Notes: generated from the sequence alone by a model not told the origin. A stretch of 64,000 bases of DNA from Hyphomicrobiales bacterium (GCA_900471925.1 UCGV01000006.1:124001-188000), one strand, 5' to 3'; shown: positions 29,627 through 39,099, counted from the stretch's first letter. A program made the numbers and translations.

Positions 29627-29850
29627 GCCTTGCCTTTAAGGCGATTTGGACGCAAAGCCTTCCGGATAGATCGGAAGATGCAATTTTCCCGAAAATGCGC
29701 TTCGTGCGCGGCCTCTCCGCCAAAGATTTGCCGCGCAGCTTGAGTTCAAGAGGAATACGGCGCTGCGAGTCTGAAGCTCGTATCGCAGATGCCGGGAGAC
29801 GGAACGAGCTTCGACAGCGGTCAGCAGGCCGCATTTCCATGGGGAAAGAA

Positions 29851-31068
29851 ATGGAAGAGTTTCACAAAGTCCGGCGTTTGCCGCCCTACGTTTTCGAACA
29901 GGTCAACCGTTTGAAAGCGAGCGCGCGAGCGGGCGGGGCCGATATCATCGATCTCGGCATGGGAAACCCCGACCTTCCGACCCCCCAGGCGATCGTCGAC
30001 AAGCTTTGCGAAGTCGTTCAGGACCCGCGCACTCACCGCTATTCGTCCTCCAAGGGCATCCCCGGCCTGCGCCGCGCACAGGCTGCCTACTACGCCCGTC
30101 GATTCGGCGTGAAGCTGAACCCCGACACGCAGGTGGTCGCCACACTTGGCTCCAAGGAAGGCTTCGCCAACATGGCGCAGGCCATCACCGCGCCGGGTGA
30201 CGTCATCCTCTGCCCGAACCCGACCTATCCGATCCATGCCTTCGGCTTCCTGATGGCCGGTGGCGTGATCCGCTCCATGTCGGTCGAGCCGGACGAGAGC
30301 TTCTTCCCGCCGCTGGAACGCGCCGTGCGCCACTCGATCCCGAAGCCGCTGGCGCTGATCCTCAACTATCCGTCGAACCCGACGGCTTTCGTGGCGACGC
30401 TCGATTTCTACAAGGACGTCATCGCCTTCGCGAAGAAGCATGACATCATCGTGCTCTCGGATCTCGCCTATTCGGAAATCTATTTCGATGGCGAGCCGCC
30501 ACCGTCGGTTCTCCAGGTTCCGGGCGCAATGGATGTGACTGTTGAATTCACCTCCATGTCCAAGACCTTCTCCATGCCCGGCTGGCGCATGGGCTTTGCT
30601 GTCGGCAACGAACGGCTGATCGCCGCGCTGACGCGCGTCAAGTCCTACCTCGATTATGGCGCTTTCACGCCGATCCAGGTTGCGGCGACCCACGCGCTGA
30701 ACGGCGACGGTTCCGACATTGCGGAAGTTCGCAACGTCTACAAGCGTCGCCGCGACGTCATGGTCGAAAGCTTCGGCAAGGCCGGCTTCGAAGTGCCGCC
30801 GCCGGCAGCCACCATGTTCGCCTGGGCGAAGATCCCGGAAAAGTTCCGTCATCTCGGCTCGCTGGAATTTTCCAAGCTGCTCGTCGAGAAGGCCGACGTT
30901 GCCGTTGCCCCGGGCATCGGCTTCGGGGAGCAGGGTGATGATTACGTTCGTCTGGCGCTTGTCGAGAACGAACACCGCATCCGCCAGGCTGCGCGCAACA
31001 TCAAGAAGTTCATGTCGACGGCAGACGAGACGATGCACAACGTCATCTCGCTCAACGCCCACCGTTAA
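29851..31068 (+). CDS. alaC: Alanine transaminase, AlaC-like
   Basis: A 405-residue class I aminotransferase that matches E. coli AlaC closely in memory: RRLPPYVFEQVNRLK, DLGMGNPDLPTP, THRYSSSKGIPGLRRA, PSNPTAF, SDLAYSEIYFDG and the PLP lysine in SMSKTFSMPGWRMGFAVGN. AlaC makes alanine from pyruvate and glutamate; related proteins have been named LL-diaminopimelate aminotransferase, so the substrate is not certain. The ATG at 29851 has GGGGA five bases upstream; the ATG at 29839 has none. The gene is followed by hom. Confidence 0.88.
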   Translation: MEEFHKVRRLPPYVFEQVNRLKASARAGGADIIDLGMGNPDLPTPQAIVDKLCEVVQDPRTHRYSSSKGIPGLRRAQAAYYARRFGVKLNPDTQVVATLGSKEGFANMAQAITAPGDVILCPNPTYPIHAFGFLMAGGVIRSMSVEPDESFFPPLERAVRHSIPKPLALILNYPSNPTAFVATLDFYKDVIAFAKKHDIIVLSDLAYSEIYFDGEPPPSVLQVPGAMDVTVEFTSMSKTFSMPGWRMGFAVGNERLIAALTRVKSYLDYGAFTPIQVAATHALNGDGSDIAEVRNVYKRRRDVMVESFGKAGFEVPPPAATMFAWAKIPEKFRHLGSLEFSKLLVEKADVAVAPGIGFGEQGDDYVRLALVENEHRIRQAARNIKKFMSTADETMHNVISLNAHR

Positions 31069-31080
31069 TTCCAACCTTGA

Positions 31081-31106
31081 AGACAGCCGCGGACTTGCGG
31101 CTGTCT
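31081..31106 (+). terminator. Stem-loop between alaC and hom
   Basis: A perfect 10-bp stem (31081-31090 with 31097-31106) and a six-base loop lie 12 bases after the alaC-like stop and 26 before hom. The downstream T run is only TTT. It may attenuate transcription into hom or mark the end of the first unit. Confidence 0.5.
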
Positions 31107-31132
31107 TTCACCAGACATTTCAGGATCGATCC

Positions 31133-32452
31133 ATGGCAGATGCCCTCAAAATCGGCATTGCGGGCTTGGGTACCGTTGGTGCCTCGCTTGTTCGCATCAT
31201 CAAGCAGAAAAGCAACGAACTTGCAGTCACCTGCGGACGCCCGATCACGATTACGGCAGTTTCGGCACGAGACCGGACGAAGGACCGTGGCATTGACCTG
31301 ACTGGCATCACCTGGTTCGACAGCCCGCAGGAATTGGCCGAGAAGGCCGATATCGACGTCTTCGTCGAACTGATCGGCGGCGCTGAAGGTGCGGCAAATC
31401 AAGCCGTTCGTACTGCTCTTTCCCGCGGTCTCCATGTGGTGACAGCCAACAAGGCGCTGCTTGCCTATCACGGCGTCGAGCTTGCGACGATCGCAGAAGA
31501 AAAGGGCTCGCTCCTGAACTTCGAGGCGGCTGTTGCCGGCGGTATCCCGGTCATCAAGGCGCTGCGTGAATCCCTGACGGGCAACACGATCTCGCGCGTC
31601 TACGGCATCATGAACGGCACCTGCAACTACATCCTCACCAAGATGGAGAAGGAAGGCCTGTCCTTTGCCGATTGCCTGAAGGAGGCCCAGCGTCTCGGTT
31701 ATGCCGAAGCCGATCCGGCCTTCGACATCGAAGGCAATGACACCGCCCACAAGCTGTCGATCCTGACGACGCTCGCATTCGGCAACAAGATCGCTGCCGA
31801 CGATATTTATCTCGAAGGCATCACCAATATCTCGATCGAGGACATTCGCGCCGCCGCCGATCTCGGCTACCGCATCAAGCTGCTTGGCGTTGCCCAGCGC
31901 ACCGATACCGGTATCGAACAGCGGGTGCATCCGACCATGGTGCCGGTCGATTCCGTTATCGCCCAGGTCGATGGTGTTACCAATGCCGTCGCAATCGAAT
32001 CAGATATCCTCGGCGAGTTGCTGATGGTCGGCCCCGGCGCCGGCGGCAATGCCACGGCCTCTTCGGTACTCGGTGATATCGCCGACATCGCCAAGAGCCA
32101 GCCGGGTGCTCAGCGCGTTCCGGTTCTCGGTCATCCGGCCAAGTCGCTGGAACCCTATCGCAAGGCACAGATCCAGAGCCACGAGGGCGGTTATTTCATC
32201 CGTCTGACCGTTCTCGACCGCACCGGCGTCTTTGCAAGCGTTGCAACTCGGATGGCGGAAAACCAGATCTCGCTGGAATCGATTGTCCAGCGCTCCAAAC
32301 AGCATCTGGCGCCCTCGCACCACCAGACAATCATCCTCGTGACCCATGCGACGATGGAGGATTCGGTGCGCAAGGCTGTCGCTTCCATCAAGGAAGAAGG
32401 ATACCTCGTCGGTGAGCCTCAGGTCATCCGCATCGAGCGCCCGAAGGAATAA
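31133..32452 (+). CDS. hom: Homoserine dehydrogenase
   Basis: A 439-residue enzyme reducing aspartate semialdehyde to homoserine, the branch to Met and Thr. The NAD(P) fold starts KIGIAGLGTVGASLV; the catalytic part has NKALLAYHG, EAAVAGGIPVIKALRE, GIMNGTCNYILTKM and AEADPAFDIEGNDTAHKL. The C-terminal ACT domain (about 350-430) is present, so end-product control by threonine is likely. The ATG at 31133 has AGGA upstream. A strong terminator follows. Confidence 0.96.
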   Translation: MADALKIGIAGLGTVGASLVRIIKQKSNELAVTCGRPITITAVSARDRTKDRGIDLTGITWFDSPQELAEKADIDVFVELIGGAEGAANQAVRTALSRGLHVVTANKALLAYHGVELATIAEEKGSLLNFEAAVAGGIPVIKALRESLTGNTISRVYGIMNGTCNYILTKMEKEGLSFADCLKEAQRLGYAEADPAFDIEGNDTAHKLSILTTLAFGNKIAADDIYLEGITNISIEDIRAAADLGYRIKLLGVAQRTDTGIEQRVHPTMVPVDSVIAQVDGVTNAVAIESDILGELLMVGPGAGGNATASSVLGDIADIAKSQPGAQRVPVLGHPAKSLEPYRKAQIQSHEGGYFIRLTVLDRTGVFASVATRMAENQISLESIVQRSKQHLAPSHHQTIILVTHATMEDSVRKAVASIKEEGYLVGEPQVIRIERPKE

Positions 32453-32483
32453 TCCTGATATTTGTTCCAGATTGGAACAGATG

Positions 32484-32515
32484 AGCCCGTCCGGGGTCCC
32501 TCGGACGGGCTTTTT
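32484..32515 (+). terminator. Rho-independent terminator after hom
   Basis: A 10-bp perfect GC-rich stem (32484-32493 with 32502-32511) is followed by TTTTTG. It lies 31 bases after the hom stop and should end that transcript. Confidence 0.88.
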
Positions 32516-32603
32516 GTTATCAATTAAAATGGGTCATCAAAATTTACATTAACAGATATAAAGATATCGATATAATCAATCCGGGAGCTGTTGGAGTCGC
32601 GGG

Positions 32604-32816
32604 TTGAGGAACATTGAGCATCTGGATGATCGTGCTCGTACGGAGTTCGCGCATCCTCGGAGGGAAACACCAGGAAACGATCGGACGGCGTTTGCCGCGG
32701 CCCTTGAATGCGAGGCGCCGCAGGGGCGGAATTGGGCCACTCTGCTGATTCTGCTTTCGATCGTCTTCGTTCAGATATTGGCTATAGGCTTGGTTATCTG
32801 GGCAATTTTCTGGTAA
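32604..32816 (+). CDS. Possible small membrane protein
   Basis: A 70-residue frame with a polar N-terminal half and one strong C-terminal membrane segment (about 45-68). It looks like a tail-anchored small protein. The only start in frame is a TTG at 32604 without a good ribosome site, and I recognise no family, so it may be a chance frame. It lies just ahead of recJ in the same direction. Confidence 0.4.
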   Translation: MRNIEHLDDRARTEFAHPRRETPGNDRTAFAAALECEAPQGRNWATLLILLSIVFVQILAIGLVIWAIFW

Positions 32817-32875
32817 TCCACAGGCTTGAAATCACCGCTTTGCTATCTGCCCTGCATCTGTAAAAAGGGCAGGGG

Positions 32876-34696
32876 ATGAAAGCGGAGTTTGGCATGGCAG
32901 ATCAGGTCGATCCGGTACCGCGCGCCTTTCTGGGCGTCGAAAGATCGGTTCTCGACAATCGCTGGGTTTCCCGCCTCGATCAGGCAGGGCAGAACCGTGC
33001 GCTCGCCATGTCGCAAGTCCACGGTCTCCCGGATCTCATCGCCCGCGTGCTTGCCGGGCGTGGCGTGACTGTCGACGAGGCCGTGGAATTTCTCGATCCG
33101 ACGATCCGCAGCCTGATGCCCGATCCCTACAAGCTGACCGACTGCGAGAAGGCCGCCAGACGGCTTGCGGCGGCGATACGCAATGGTGAGCCTGTCGCGA
33201 TCTTCGGTGATTACGATGTCGATGGCGCAGCCTCTTCCGCGCTCATGTATCGCTTCCTGACTCATTTCGGCGTCAAGGCGCAGATATATATTCCCGATCG
33301 CATCTTCGAAGGTTACGGCCCCAATCCGACAGCGATCAATCAACTGATCGACAATGGCGCACGCCTGATCGTAACTGTCGATTGCGGCTCCACCAGCCAT
33401 GAAGCGCTGGCCGCTGCCGCAGACCGTAATATCGATGTCGTCGTTATAGATCACCACCAGGTGACACATGAGCTGCCGCCTTGCCACTCCCTCGTCAATC
33501 CGAATCGCGAGGATGATCTTTCCGGCCTCGGCCATCTGTGCGCCGCCGGTGTGGTCTTCATGGTTCTCGTCGCGACACTGCGTCTGCTGCGCGAGGCCGG
33601 CGACAAGCGCATCCTGGCGATCGATCTCCTGCAATGGCTCGATATCGTCGCGCTTGCGACTGTCTGCGATGTAGTCCCGCTCAAGGGGTTGAACCGCGCC
33701 TATGTGGTCAAGGGGCTGGTTGCCGCACGCCACCAGAGCAATGCCGGCCTGGCAGCACTTTTCCGCAAGGCCGGACTCGCAGGGCCGGTAACACCCTATC
33801 ATTTCGGCTTTCTGATCGGACCGCGCATCAATGCCGGCGGACGCATCGGAGATGCCGCCCTCGGAAGCCGCCTGCTGACGCTCGACGATGCCGTCGAGGC
33901 CGAAGCGATCGCCCAGCGGCTGGACGAGCTCAACCGCGAGCGTCAGGCCATGGAAGCGATCATGCTGCAGGAGGCCGAGGCAGAGGCACTTGCCGAATAT
34001 GGGGATGGCGAGGGCGCTTCCGTCATCGTCACCGCCCATGAGAAATGGCACCCCGGCATCGTCGGTCTTATAGCAGCGCGCCTGAAGGAAAGATTCAAGC
34101 GCCCCGCCTTTGCCATAGCCTTCGATCCCTCTGGCCGAGGCACTGGTTCCGGCCGCTCGATCAACGGCTTCGATATGGGCAGGATGGTGCGGGCCGCAGT
34201 TGAAGAGGGACTGCTCGTCAAGGGTGGCGGCCACGCGATGGCTGCAGGCCTGACAGTCGAACGCGGCAAGCTAGGCTTGCTGCGCGCCTTCTTCACCGAG
34301 AAGGCGGAGAGAACAGTGGCCGCGCTCGTTGCCAATGAGACTCTGAAGATCGATGGCGCGATAGCAGCAAGCGGCGCAACCATCGAGCTCATCGATCGGC
34401 TGGAAACGGCTGGTCCATACGGCTCCGGCCATTCACAGCCGATTTTTGCCGTACCGGCCCACCGCGTGCGCGATTCCCGCCTTGTCGGTGAGCGGCACGT
34501 GAAGGTAACGCTGGAAGGCATGGATGGCGCGCGTCTCGATGGCATCGCCTTCAGGGCAGCGGAGACGCCGCTCGGCAATCTTCTTCTCAATTCCCGGGGC
34601 GCCAATCTGCATGTCGCAGGTTCTCTCGGCGCCGAGCATTATCAGGGCTCGCGCCGGATCCAGCTGCGCATCAGCGACGGTGCGCCGGCCAAGTGA
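32876..34696 (+). CDS. recJ: Single-stranded-DNA-specific exonuclease RecJ
   Basis: A 606-residue 5'-3' exonuclease of the RecF recombination and mismatch-repair pathways. DHH-domain motifs are FGDYDVDGAASSALM, VTVDCGSTS and VVVIDHHQV; the DHHA1 domain shows WHPGIVGLIAARLKE and the GGGHAMAAGLT block, followed by the OB-fold (about 500-606). Length is normal. The ATG at 32876 has AGGGG just before it; an ATG at 32894 is an alternative. Confidence 0.95.
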   Translation: MKAEFGMADQVDPVPRAFLGVERSVLDNRWVSRLDQAGQNRALAMSQVHGLPDLIARVLAGRGVTVDEAVEFLDPTIRSLMPDPYKLTDCEKAARRLAAAIRNGEPVAIFGDYDVDGAASSALMYRFLTHFGVKAQIYIPDRIFEGYGPNPTAINQLIDNGARLIVTVDCGSTSHEALAAAADRNIDVVVIDHHQVTHELPPCHSLVNPNREDDLSGLGHLCAAGVVFMVLVATLRLLREAGDKRILAIDLLQWLDIVALATVCDVVPLKGLNRAYVVKGLVAARHQSNAGLAALFRKAGLAGPVTPYHFGFLIGPRINAGGRIGDAALGSRLLTLDDAVEAEAIAQRLDELNRERQAMEAIMLQEAEAEALAEYGDGEGASVIVTAHEKWHPGIVGLIAARLKERFKRPAFAIAFDPSGRGTGSGRSINGFDMGRMVRAAVEEGLLVKGGGHAMAAGLTVERGKLGLLRAFFTEKAERTVAALVANETLKIDGAIAASGATIELIDRLETAGPYGSGHSQPIFAVPAHRVRDSRLVGERHVKVTLEGMDGARLDGIAFRAAETPLGNLLLNSRGANLHVAGSLGAEHYQGSRRIQLRISDGAPAK

Positions 34697-34705
34697 GACG
34701 CTTTC

Positions 34706-35530
34706 CTATTCCGTCTCTTCTTCCCTGTAATAATTGGCCATGAATTGCGTGTATTCGCGCCAGAGTTCGTAGCAATAGGTGATTTCCCGGTCGTCAGAAG
34801 ACCAGTAGGCGTTGGACTGGCCACATTCCCGGGCGGTCAGCTTGATATCGTCGTTGAGATTGTAGGTGACGAGAACGTCCTTAAGCAGATCGAGGACCTG
34901 CGATTCCTTGAATGTGTCGGCGTAACTTGCAAGCTCGGGGCTCTCGGGCTTCAGGTAGTGGATCTCGAATGAGGACTGGCCGTCATCGTCGCGGAGATGC
35001 GGCTCCAGGACGCCGAACCAGCTCTTGCGCGCCTTCCGATACTCTCCGACGCACTGCTCGCGCCTATCGCTCGGGAAATCGAGATCATCGGCCGATTCCT
35101 GGAACGTTTCGCCGTCCTTGCCGACCATCAGGCAGACCATGTTGAAGGCGCGCTGTTGGTTGAGGGCATGCGCATCGAAGAGGTCGGGCTCCTGGCCGGA
35201 TTCGGCCGAGAAGGTCCAGCCATCGACGGAATCGACGAGTGCCTGATCGAAAGTCTCGTCGTCCATCTCCAGGAGCAGCAGCGAGGAAAGACTGTCGGCA
35301 GCATCCTCCTCGCGGCCGAGAACCGGCAGGTCGAATTCCGATATCAGCATGTGCCCGGCTTCGTGGAACATGAAGAACAGCGAATTGTTGAAGGCGAACT
35401 CGACCGTGCTCTTGAGCTGCTCGTCCGACAGCCCGCGGAGGTCATCTTCCAGCGCATCGGCTCTCGCGCTCGAGGCAAGCGCCGTAAAAGCCATCAGGAA
35501 AGAAGCGGCAATGGCAAAACTGCGTCGCAT
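34706..35530 (-). CDS. DUF4344 family putative metallopeptidase, exported
   Basis: A 274-residue protein with a signal peptide (cut near SARADA, about residue 24). The zinc motif HEAGH lies in FFMFHEAGHMLISEFDLPVLGREEDAADSLS, where a downstream Glu/Asp (EEDAAD) can serve as third ligand. This is the DUF4344 arrangement; the family is predicted to be peptidases, and the targets are unknown. The ATG at 35530 has AGAGG upstream. It lies 22 bases after the TMEM43-type gene, probably co-transcribed. Confidence 0.82.
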   Translation of the reverse strand: MRRSFAIAASFLMAFTALASSARADALEDDLRGLSDEQLKSTVEFAFNNSLFFMFHEAGHMLISEFDLPVLGREEDAADSLSSLLLLEMDDETFDQALVDSVDGWTFSAESGQEPDLFDAHALNQQRAFNMVCLMVGKDGETFQESADDLDFPSDRREQCVGEYRKARKSWFGVLEPHLRDDDGQSSFEIHYLKPESPELASYADTFKESQVLDLLKDVLVTYNLNDDIKLTARECGQSNAYWSSDDREITYCYELWREYTQFMANYYREEETE

Positions 35531-35552
35531 GAAAAACCTCTTCGCGTGAGAA

Positions 35553-36719
35553 TCAGGCGGGCTGCGGTTGCAGAGGCGCTTTTCTGCGAAGGCGGGTGAC
35601 GAGGAAGGCAATCAGCAGGCCGCCCGCAATGATCCCGATCGACAGGAGCGGCCTGTAGGCGAACCAGCCGATGGCGATGACAACAGGTCCGATGATGAGC
35701 GTCAGCACGAAAGCGACGATGCTGGTACCGAAGCCGAGGATGGAGCCGACGATGGGAATCAGGTCTCCGAGAATGGGCAGCAGCCCGAATATCAGCTTGA
35801 AGCTGATGAACAAGCCGATGAGACCGCCGGCACGCACGAGCCAGGTGATGATATTGTTTTCGCTCTGGGCGGATTGGAACATCTGGCCGGCGTCCACATT
35901 GCCGGGAGCCGTAAGGAAGATATCGCGGTGGTTCGTCGTTACGAAAGGAGTGAGCGCATCGTGGCTTTGCTTGCCGACGATGCTCGCCGTTTCCAGGTCG
36001 ATCCGCTGGAAGGTGATTCTCAGGTCGCCGACACTGGGCAGATTCTCGTTTGAGCCGATATAGGCGCCATCGGTGTTTCGGCCGGAGAGACGGCCGGAGC
36101 CGATCTGCTCGCCGATGCGCTGGATATCGCTGTCAGTGAGCGCAAGCTGCGAATAGTCGCCGATACCGGCAATATCATTGCCCTGCACCGTGAAGGCGCC
36201 GACATGAGCGGTTTTTACCGTGAAGGTGGCGCCATTCGGCATGCGGCTTGGATTCCGGTGATCCTCGGCTTGCTTGAAATCGCTGGAATCGACAACGCTC
36301 GAGCGCCATTCCTTGGCATAGGAATAGGTCGTCGTCGTCTCCTCGCCACCGCCCAGCGTCTTCTTGGTCTGGCTCTCGCTCTTTTCCACCCACTGATACA
36401 TCTCGACGTGACGGGAAAGCCCGACGGCCCCGTCCGCGACGACGCCGAACTGGCTGTCCTTCGGCACCTGGTCGGATTTCACCGCGCCGCTGAGATGAAC
36501 CAGCTTGCCGTCATTGGCCGGATCGACGGCCCCTCCATCGATCGAAACGACCTGAGACGCGCCTTCGGAAAGCGCGCGATAGGTCTGGATCGCTCGCCCT
36601 TCGTTCCAGATCAGCAGCCATATGCAGCCGATGAGCAGGAGGATGCCGAAGAATGCGCCGATCAGCGCGCCTTTTATGCGCTCGAACCACGAAGTATAAG
36701 TTGTTTCGGTCTGGCTCAT
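35553..36719 (-). CDS. TMEM43 family membrane protein
   Basis: A 388-residue protein with one N-terminal membrane segment (about 18-38), a large soluble middle part (about 45-285) and three to four C-terminal membrane segments (about 292-380). The layout and the start of the soluble part (NEGRAIQTYRALSEGA) match bacterial members of the TMEM43/LUMA family, whose role is unknown. It is upstream of the DUF4344 gene on the same strand. Confidence 0.8.
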   Translation of the reverse strand: MSQTETTYTSWFERIKGALIGAFFGILLLIGCIWLLIWNEGRAIQTYRALSEGASQVVSIDGGAVDPANDGKLVHLSGAVKSDQVPKDSQFGVVADGAVGLSRHVEMYQWVEKSESQTKKTLGGGEETTTTYSYAKEWRSSVVDSSDFKQAEDHRNPSRMPNGATFTVKTAHVGAFTVQGNDIAGIGDYSQLALTDSDIQRIGEQIGSGRLSGRNTDGAYIGSNENLPSVGDLRITFQRIDLETASIVGKQSHDALTPFVTTNHRDIFLTAPGNVDAGQMFQSAQSENNIITWLVRAGGLIGLFISFKLIFGLLPILGDLIPIVGSILGFGTSIVAFVLTLIIGPVVIAIGWFAYRPLLSIGIIAGGLLIAFLVTRLRRKAPLQPQPA

Positions 36720-37037
36720 TGTCGAAGATCACCTGCCGCGAGGGAGTATATGAGGGGGCCGGATCTATAAATCCGCGCGGAAAAGCTTAGGTTTCGCCCG
36801 CTAATTCCCGGTAAATCGCCAACGCCTTTTTTGGGTGAATTATACTATTGAAAATAATAGGCTTTCCGAAAGGTTACTGCGCGGATTGGGGGCGAGGAGC
36901 TCGCGGGTTCGGCCGTGCCGGTATTGGCGTCCGGGCGCACATCGTATAGCCGAGTTGGCGTTCAAATGCGCATGCAGCAGCGTCGCAGAATACGCTGTGA
37001 CAACTCTATGTATCTAAAGGAAAATATCGGAAGACAG
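36720..37037. other. Intergenic stretch between TMEM43 gene and tRNA-Glu
   Basis: About 320 bases. The part next to 36720 should hold the promoter of the leftward TMEM43-DUF4344 unit. The part next to 37038 is the 3' side of the tRNA gene. No reading frame is convincing and no clear terminator was found. Confidence 0.5.
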
Positions 37038-37112
37038 TGGCACGCCCTAGGGGAGTCGAACCCCTCTTTACAGAATGAAAATCTGTCGTCCTAACCGATA
37101 GACGAAGGGCGC
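37038..37112 (-). tRNA. tRNA-Glu(TTC)
   Basis: A complete 75-base tRNA with encoded CCA. The anticodon stem ACAGA/TCTGT closes the loop TTTTCAT, giving TTC. The T arm has GGTTCGA. The acceptor is GCGCCCT/AGGGCGT with a G-U first pair and a G discriminator. A near-identical copy lies at 57588-57662, and the CTC relative at 57440-57514 is the integration target of the island. Confidence 0.96.
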
Positions 37113-37573
37113 GTGCGCTGTGGTGGCGCCCTTATAGTCAGCACCTTTGTGCGCCGCAAGCGGAAAAATGAGAAATTTTTGCCGGATTATGCAGTTTTTT
37201 GTTGGGCTTGTGGAAAAGCCAGGGCAGGCGGGGGCGATTGCTGGCGCCAAATCCTGTCGCGAGCGAGCAGCATGGCTTTTTATTCGTCGCCCCCTAACCA
37301 TTGATGGTGGTCGGTAATTGAGATTTCGCGCTTGAGTTTTGATGCTTTGTTAAGGAGAGAAATCGAAAGTTGCAGTCTATCGACTCGAAAATTCAAACGC
37401 TGGGCATCATGCCGCGCTCTTTCTTGTTCCGGCTCTCGACAATGATGCAGCCCAGTGGATGACCCATTGGATGGATGCATTTGGTTTCTAAGGAGGAGAA
37501 AGGCAGGTTCGGGTCGATCTTCTATCTCGGACTTATCTTCGTTCGACAAGACCATCGAAGCGGCCGATCGCTC
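37113..37573. other. Chromosomal spacer left of the island
   Basis: The first 50 bases hold the tRNA-Glu promoter. The remaining stretch up to the left repeat was probably the spacer between two tRNA-Glu genes before integration. A minus-strand frame (37280-37639) runs across the repeat and part of the tRNA remnant and is very likely fortuitous. Confidence 0.55.
37131..37160 (-). promoter_or_regulatory. Promoter of tRNA-Glu(TTC), left copy
   Basis: Reading leftward, a CTTGCG -35 element (37155-37160), an 18-base spacer and a TATAAG -10 element (37131-37136) precede the tRNA by about 18 bases. The GC-rich stretch after the -10 resembles stringently controlled stable-RNA promoters. The same arrangement precedes the other two tRNA-Glu genes. 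Confidence 0.75.
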
Positions 37574-37618
37574 TTGGTACGCCCTAGGGGAGTCGAACCC
37601 CTCTTTACAGAATGAGAA
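37574..37618. repeat. Left attachment repeat (tRNA-Glu remnant)
   Basis: 45 bases, from TTGGTACGCC to AATGAGAA, identical to 57439-57483. It covers the 3' half of the tRNA up to the anticodon loop. The GAG in the loop marks it as derived from the CTC gene, not the TTC genes. Sequence identity stops directly after it. Confidence 0.93.
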
Positions 37619-37806
37619 CCTTTTTTTAACCTGTGCCACAGCGTGAAAAGAGATGCCAAAATTGCTTTTATCGTTGTTTTATTTGACTTTATTGTGCCGT
37701 GCTCTGTAAAGAGGCGCCATTCTATGACAGAGTGGACTGCCCCGGAGCTGCCCCCGAAAATTTCATTGCGTGAAGATTAGCGGGTCGCGAAAACAGCGGA
37801 GTTTCT

Positions 37807-39099
37807 GTGAAGACTAGACTGACCCCCGATTTTGTTAAAAGCGTTCAGCCAGAAAAGGGCAGACGCCTAGAGTTTCGCGACACGGAAGAACGCGGTCTGG
37901 TGTTGCGTGTGACTGAGATGGGCAGCAAATCTTGGTCCATGCGCTATGACGCGCCAGATGGCACCATGCGCCGTAAAACGTACCAGTTTCCCGAAATCGG
38001 CTTGGCACGAGCCCGTGAATTGATCCGCAAGCTCAAGGGGCAAGTGACCGAGGGCCGCGATGTGATTGCTGAAGAGCGCAAGGCCAAGGCCGACGCCAAA
38101 GCGGAAGCGGCAAGAGAAACGTTTTCGGACCTCGCGACTGCATATTTCATTGCGTGCTTAGCAGGAACTCAACGCATAGGGAAAAAGGTACGGGTCAAAG
38201 CACCGGGAACGCTGGCAGGAGAAAAGCGCGTCTGGAAAGCTGATATTGAACCAAAGTTCGGCAAGCGCTTGGTTGCAACATTGACCAAGAAGGAAGTAAT
38301 TCAGTGGGTTGATATGCTAACCAGCCGTTCACCGTCAGCTGGTCGCGCAGGGTTCCACCTATTGAGGCAAATGCTCAATTTTGCCGTGACCCGAGATATC
38401 ATTCCAATGAACCCAGCGCCGCACGTCGCCGTGAAGGCAATAGAGCCGCGCACCCGTTGGCTTTCTGATGATGAGCTTCGCAAGGTTTGGAAGTTGCTGA
38501 ACGATATCGAGGCGCGCGGCAACGTCGAGATTTCCAACGAAATGGCGCTACTGTTGCAAATGATGCTTCTAGAGCCATTGCGCGCCTCCGAAGTCGCGGG
38601 AATGGCTTGGGCTGAAATCGAGGGCGACGTTTGGACCATTCCGGCACCACGCATGAAAGGGAAGCGAGAGCACGTTATGCCGCTTACCGGAGCCGCTCTC
38701 GCACTATTGGAACGTGCGCGGCAAATCGTTGGCGACGACGTGTTCGTGTTTCGCTCAACGAGGTCGGGGCGCCCGTTGCATGCCGCTTCGATCGGCGCCG
38801 CTTTTAAGCGAATTGTGGATCATTTGGGTATTCCACGGGCCACACCGCACGACTTCCGGCGAACGGCTCTAACAAACATTTGTGGCAAGCGTATCGGCAT
38901 TCCGCGCGCAACTGCGAAGCTTCTGCTGGCGCACGCCGACCATGATATGACGGGCAAACACTACGACATGAATGATTATCTCGACGAAAAGCGGCGCACC
39001 GCCGACGCGTGGGCGAAGCTGCTGATGACCATTGTCACGGAAATGCCGACTGACGGTGGGGGGAGGGTGATTGATTTCCCGGGTAGGTCAGCACGTTAG
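37807..39099 (+). CDS. int: Tyrosine recombinase (integrase) of the island
   Basis: A 430-residue phage P4-type integrase. An N-terminal DUF4102-like arm-binding region (about 1-90), a core-binding SAM-like domain (about 105-205) and the catalytic domain follow in order. Catalytic residues can be placed at R259 (EPLRASE), K286, H348 and R351 (HDFR), H376 (LLAHADH) and Y386 (GKHYDM). It lies 188 bases inside the left repeat and should carry out integration and excision at the tRNA-Glu site. It appears intact. Confidence 0.94.
   Translation: MKTRLTPDFVKSVQPEKGRRLEFRDTEERGLVLRVTEMGSKSWSMRYDAPDGTMRRKTYQFPEIGLARARELIRKLKGQVTEGRDVIAEERKAKADAKAEAARETFSDLATAYFIACLAGTQRIGKKVRVKAPGTLAGEKRVWKADIEPKFGKRLVATLTKKEVIQWVDMLTSRSPSAGRAGFHLLRQMLNFAVTRDIIPMNPAPHVAVKAIEPRTRWLSDDELRKVWKLLNDIEARGNVEISNEMALLLQMMLLEPLRASEVAGMAWAEIEGDVWTIPAPRMKGKREHVMPLTGAALALLERARQIVGDDVFVFRSTRSGRPLHAASIGAAFKRIVDHLGIPRATPHDFRRTALTNICGKRIGIPRATAKLLLAHADHDMTGKHYDMNDYLDEKRRTADAWAKLLMTIVTEMPTDGGGRVIDFPGRSAR

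Noticed and set aside
32843..34234. A 463-codon minus-strand frame opposite recJ
   Set aside because: Shadow of recJ; the recJ motifs are unmistakable on the other strand.
37280..37639. A 119-codon minus-strand frame across the left att repeat
   Set aside because: It runs through the tRNA remnant and across the integration junction, with no plausible product.
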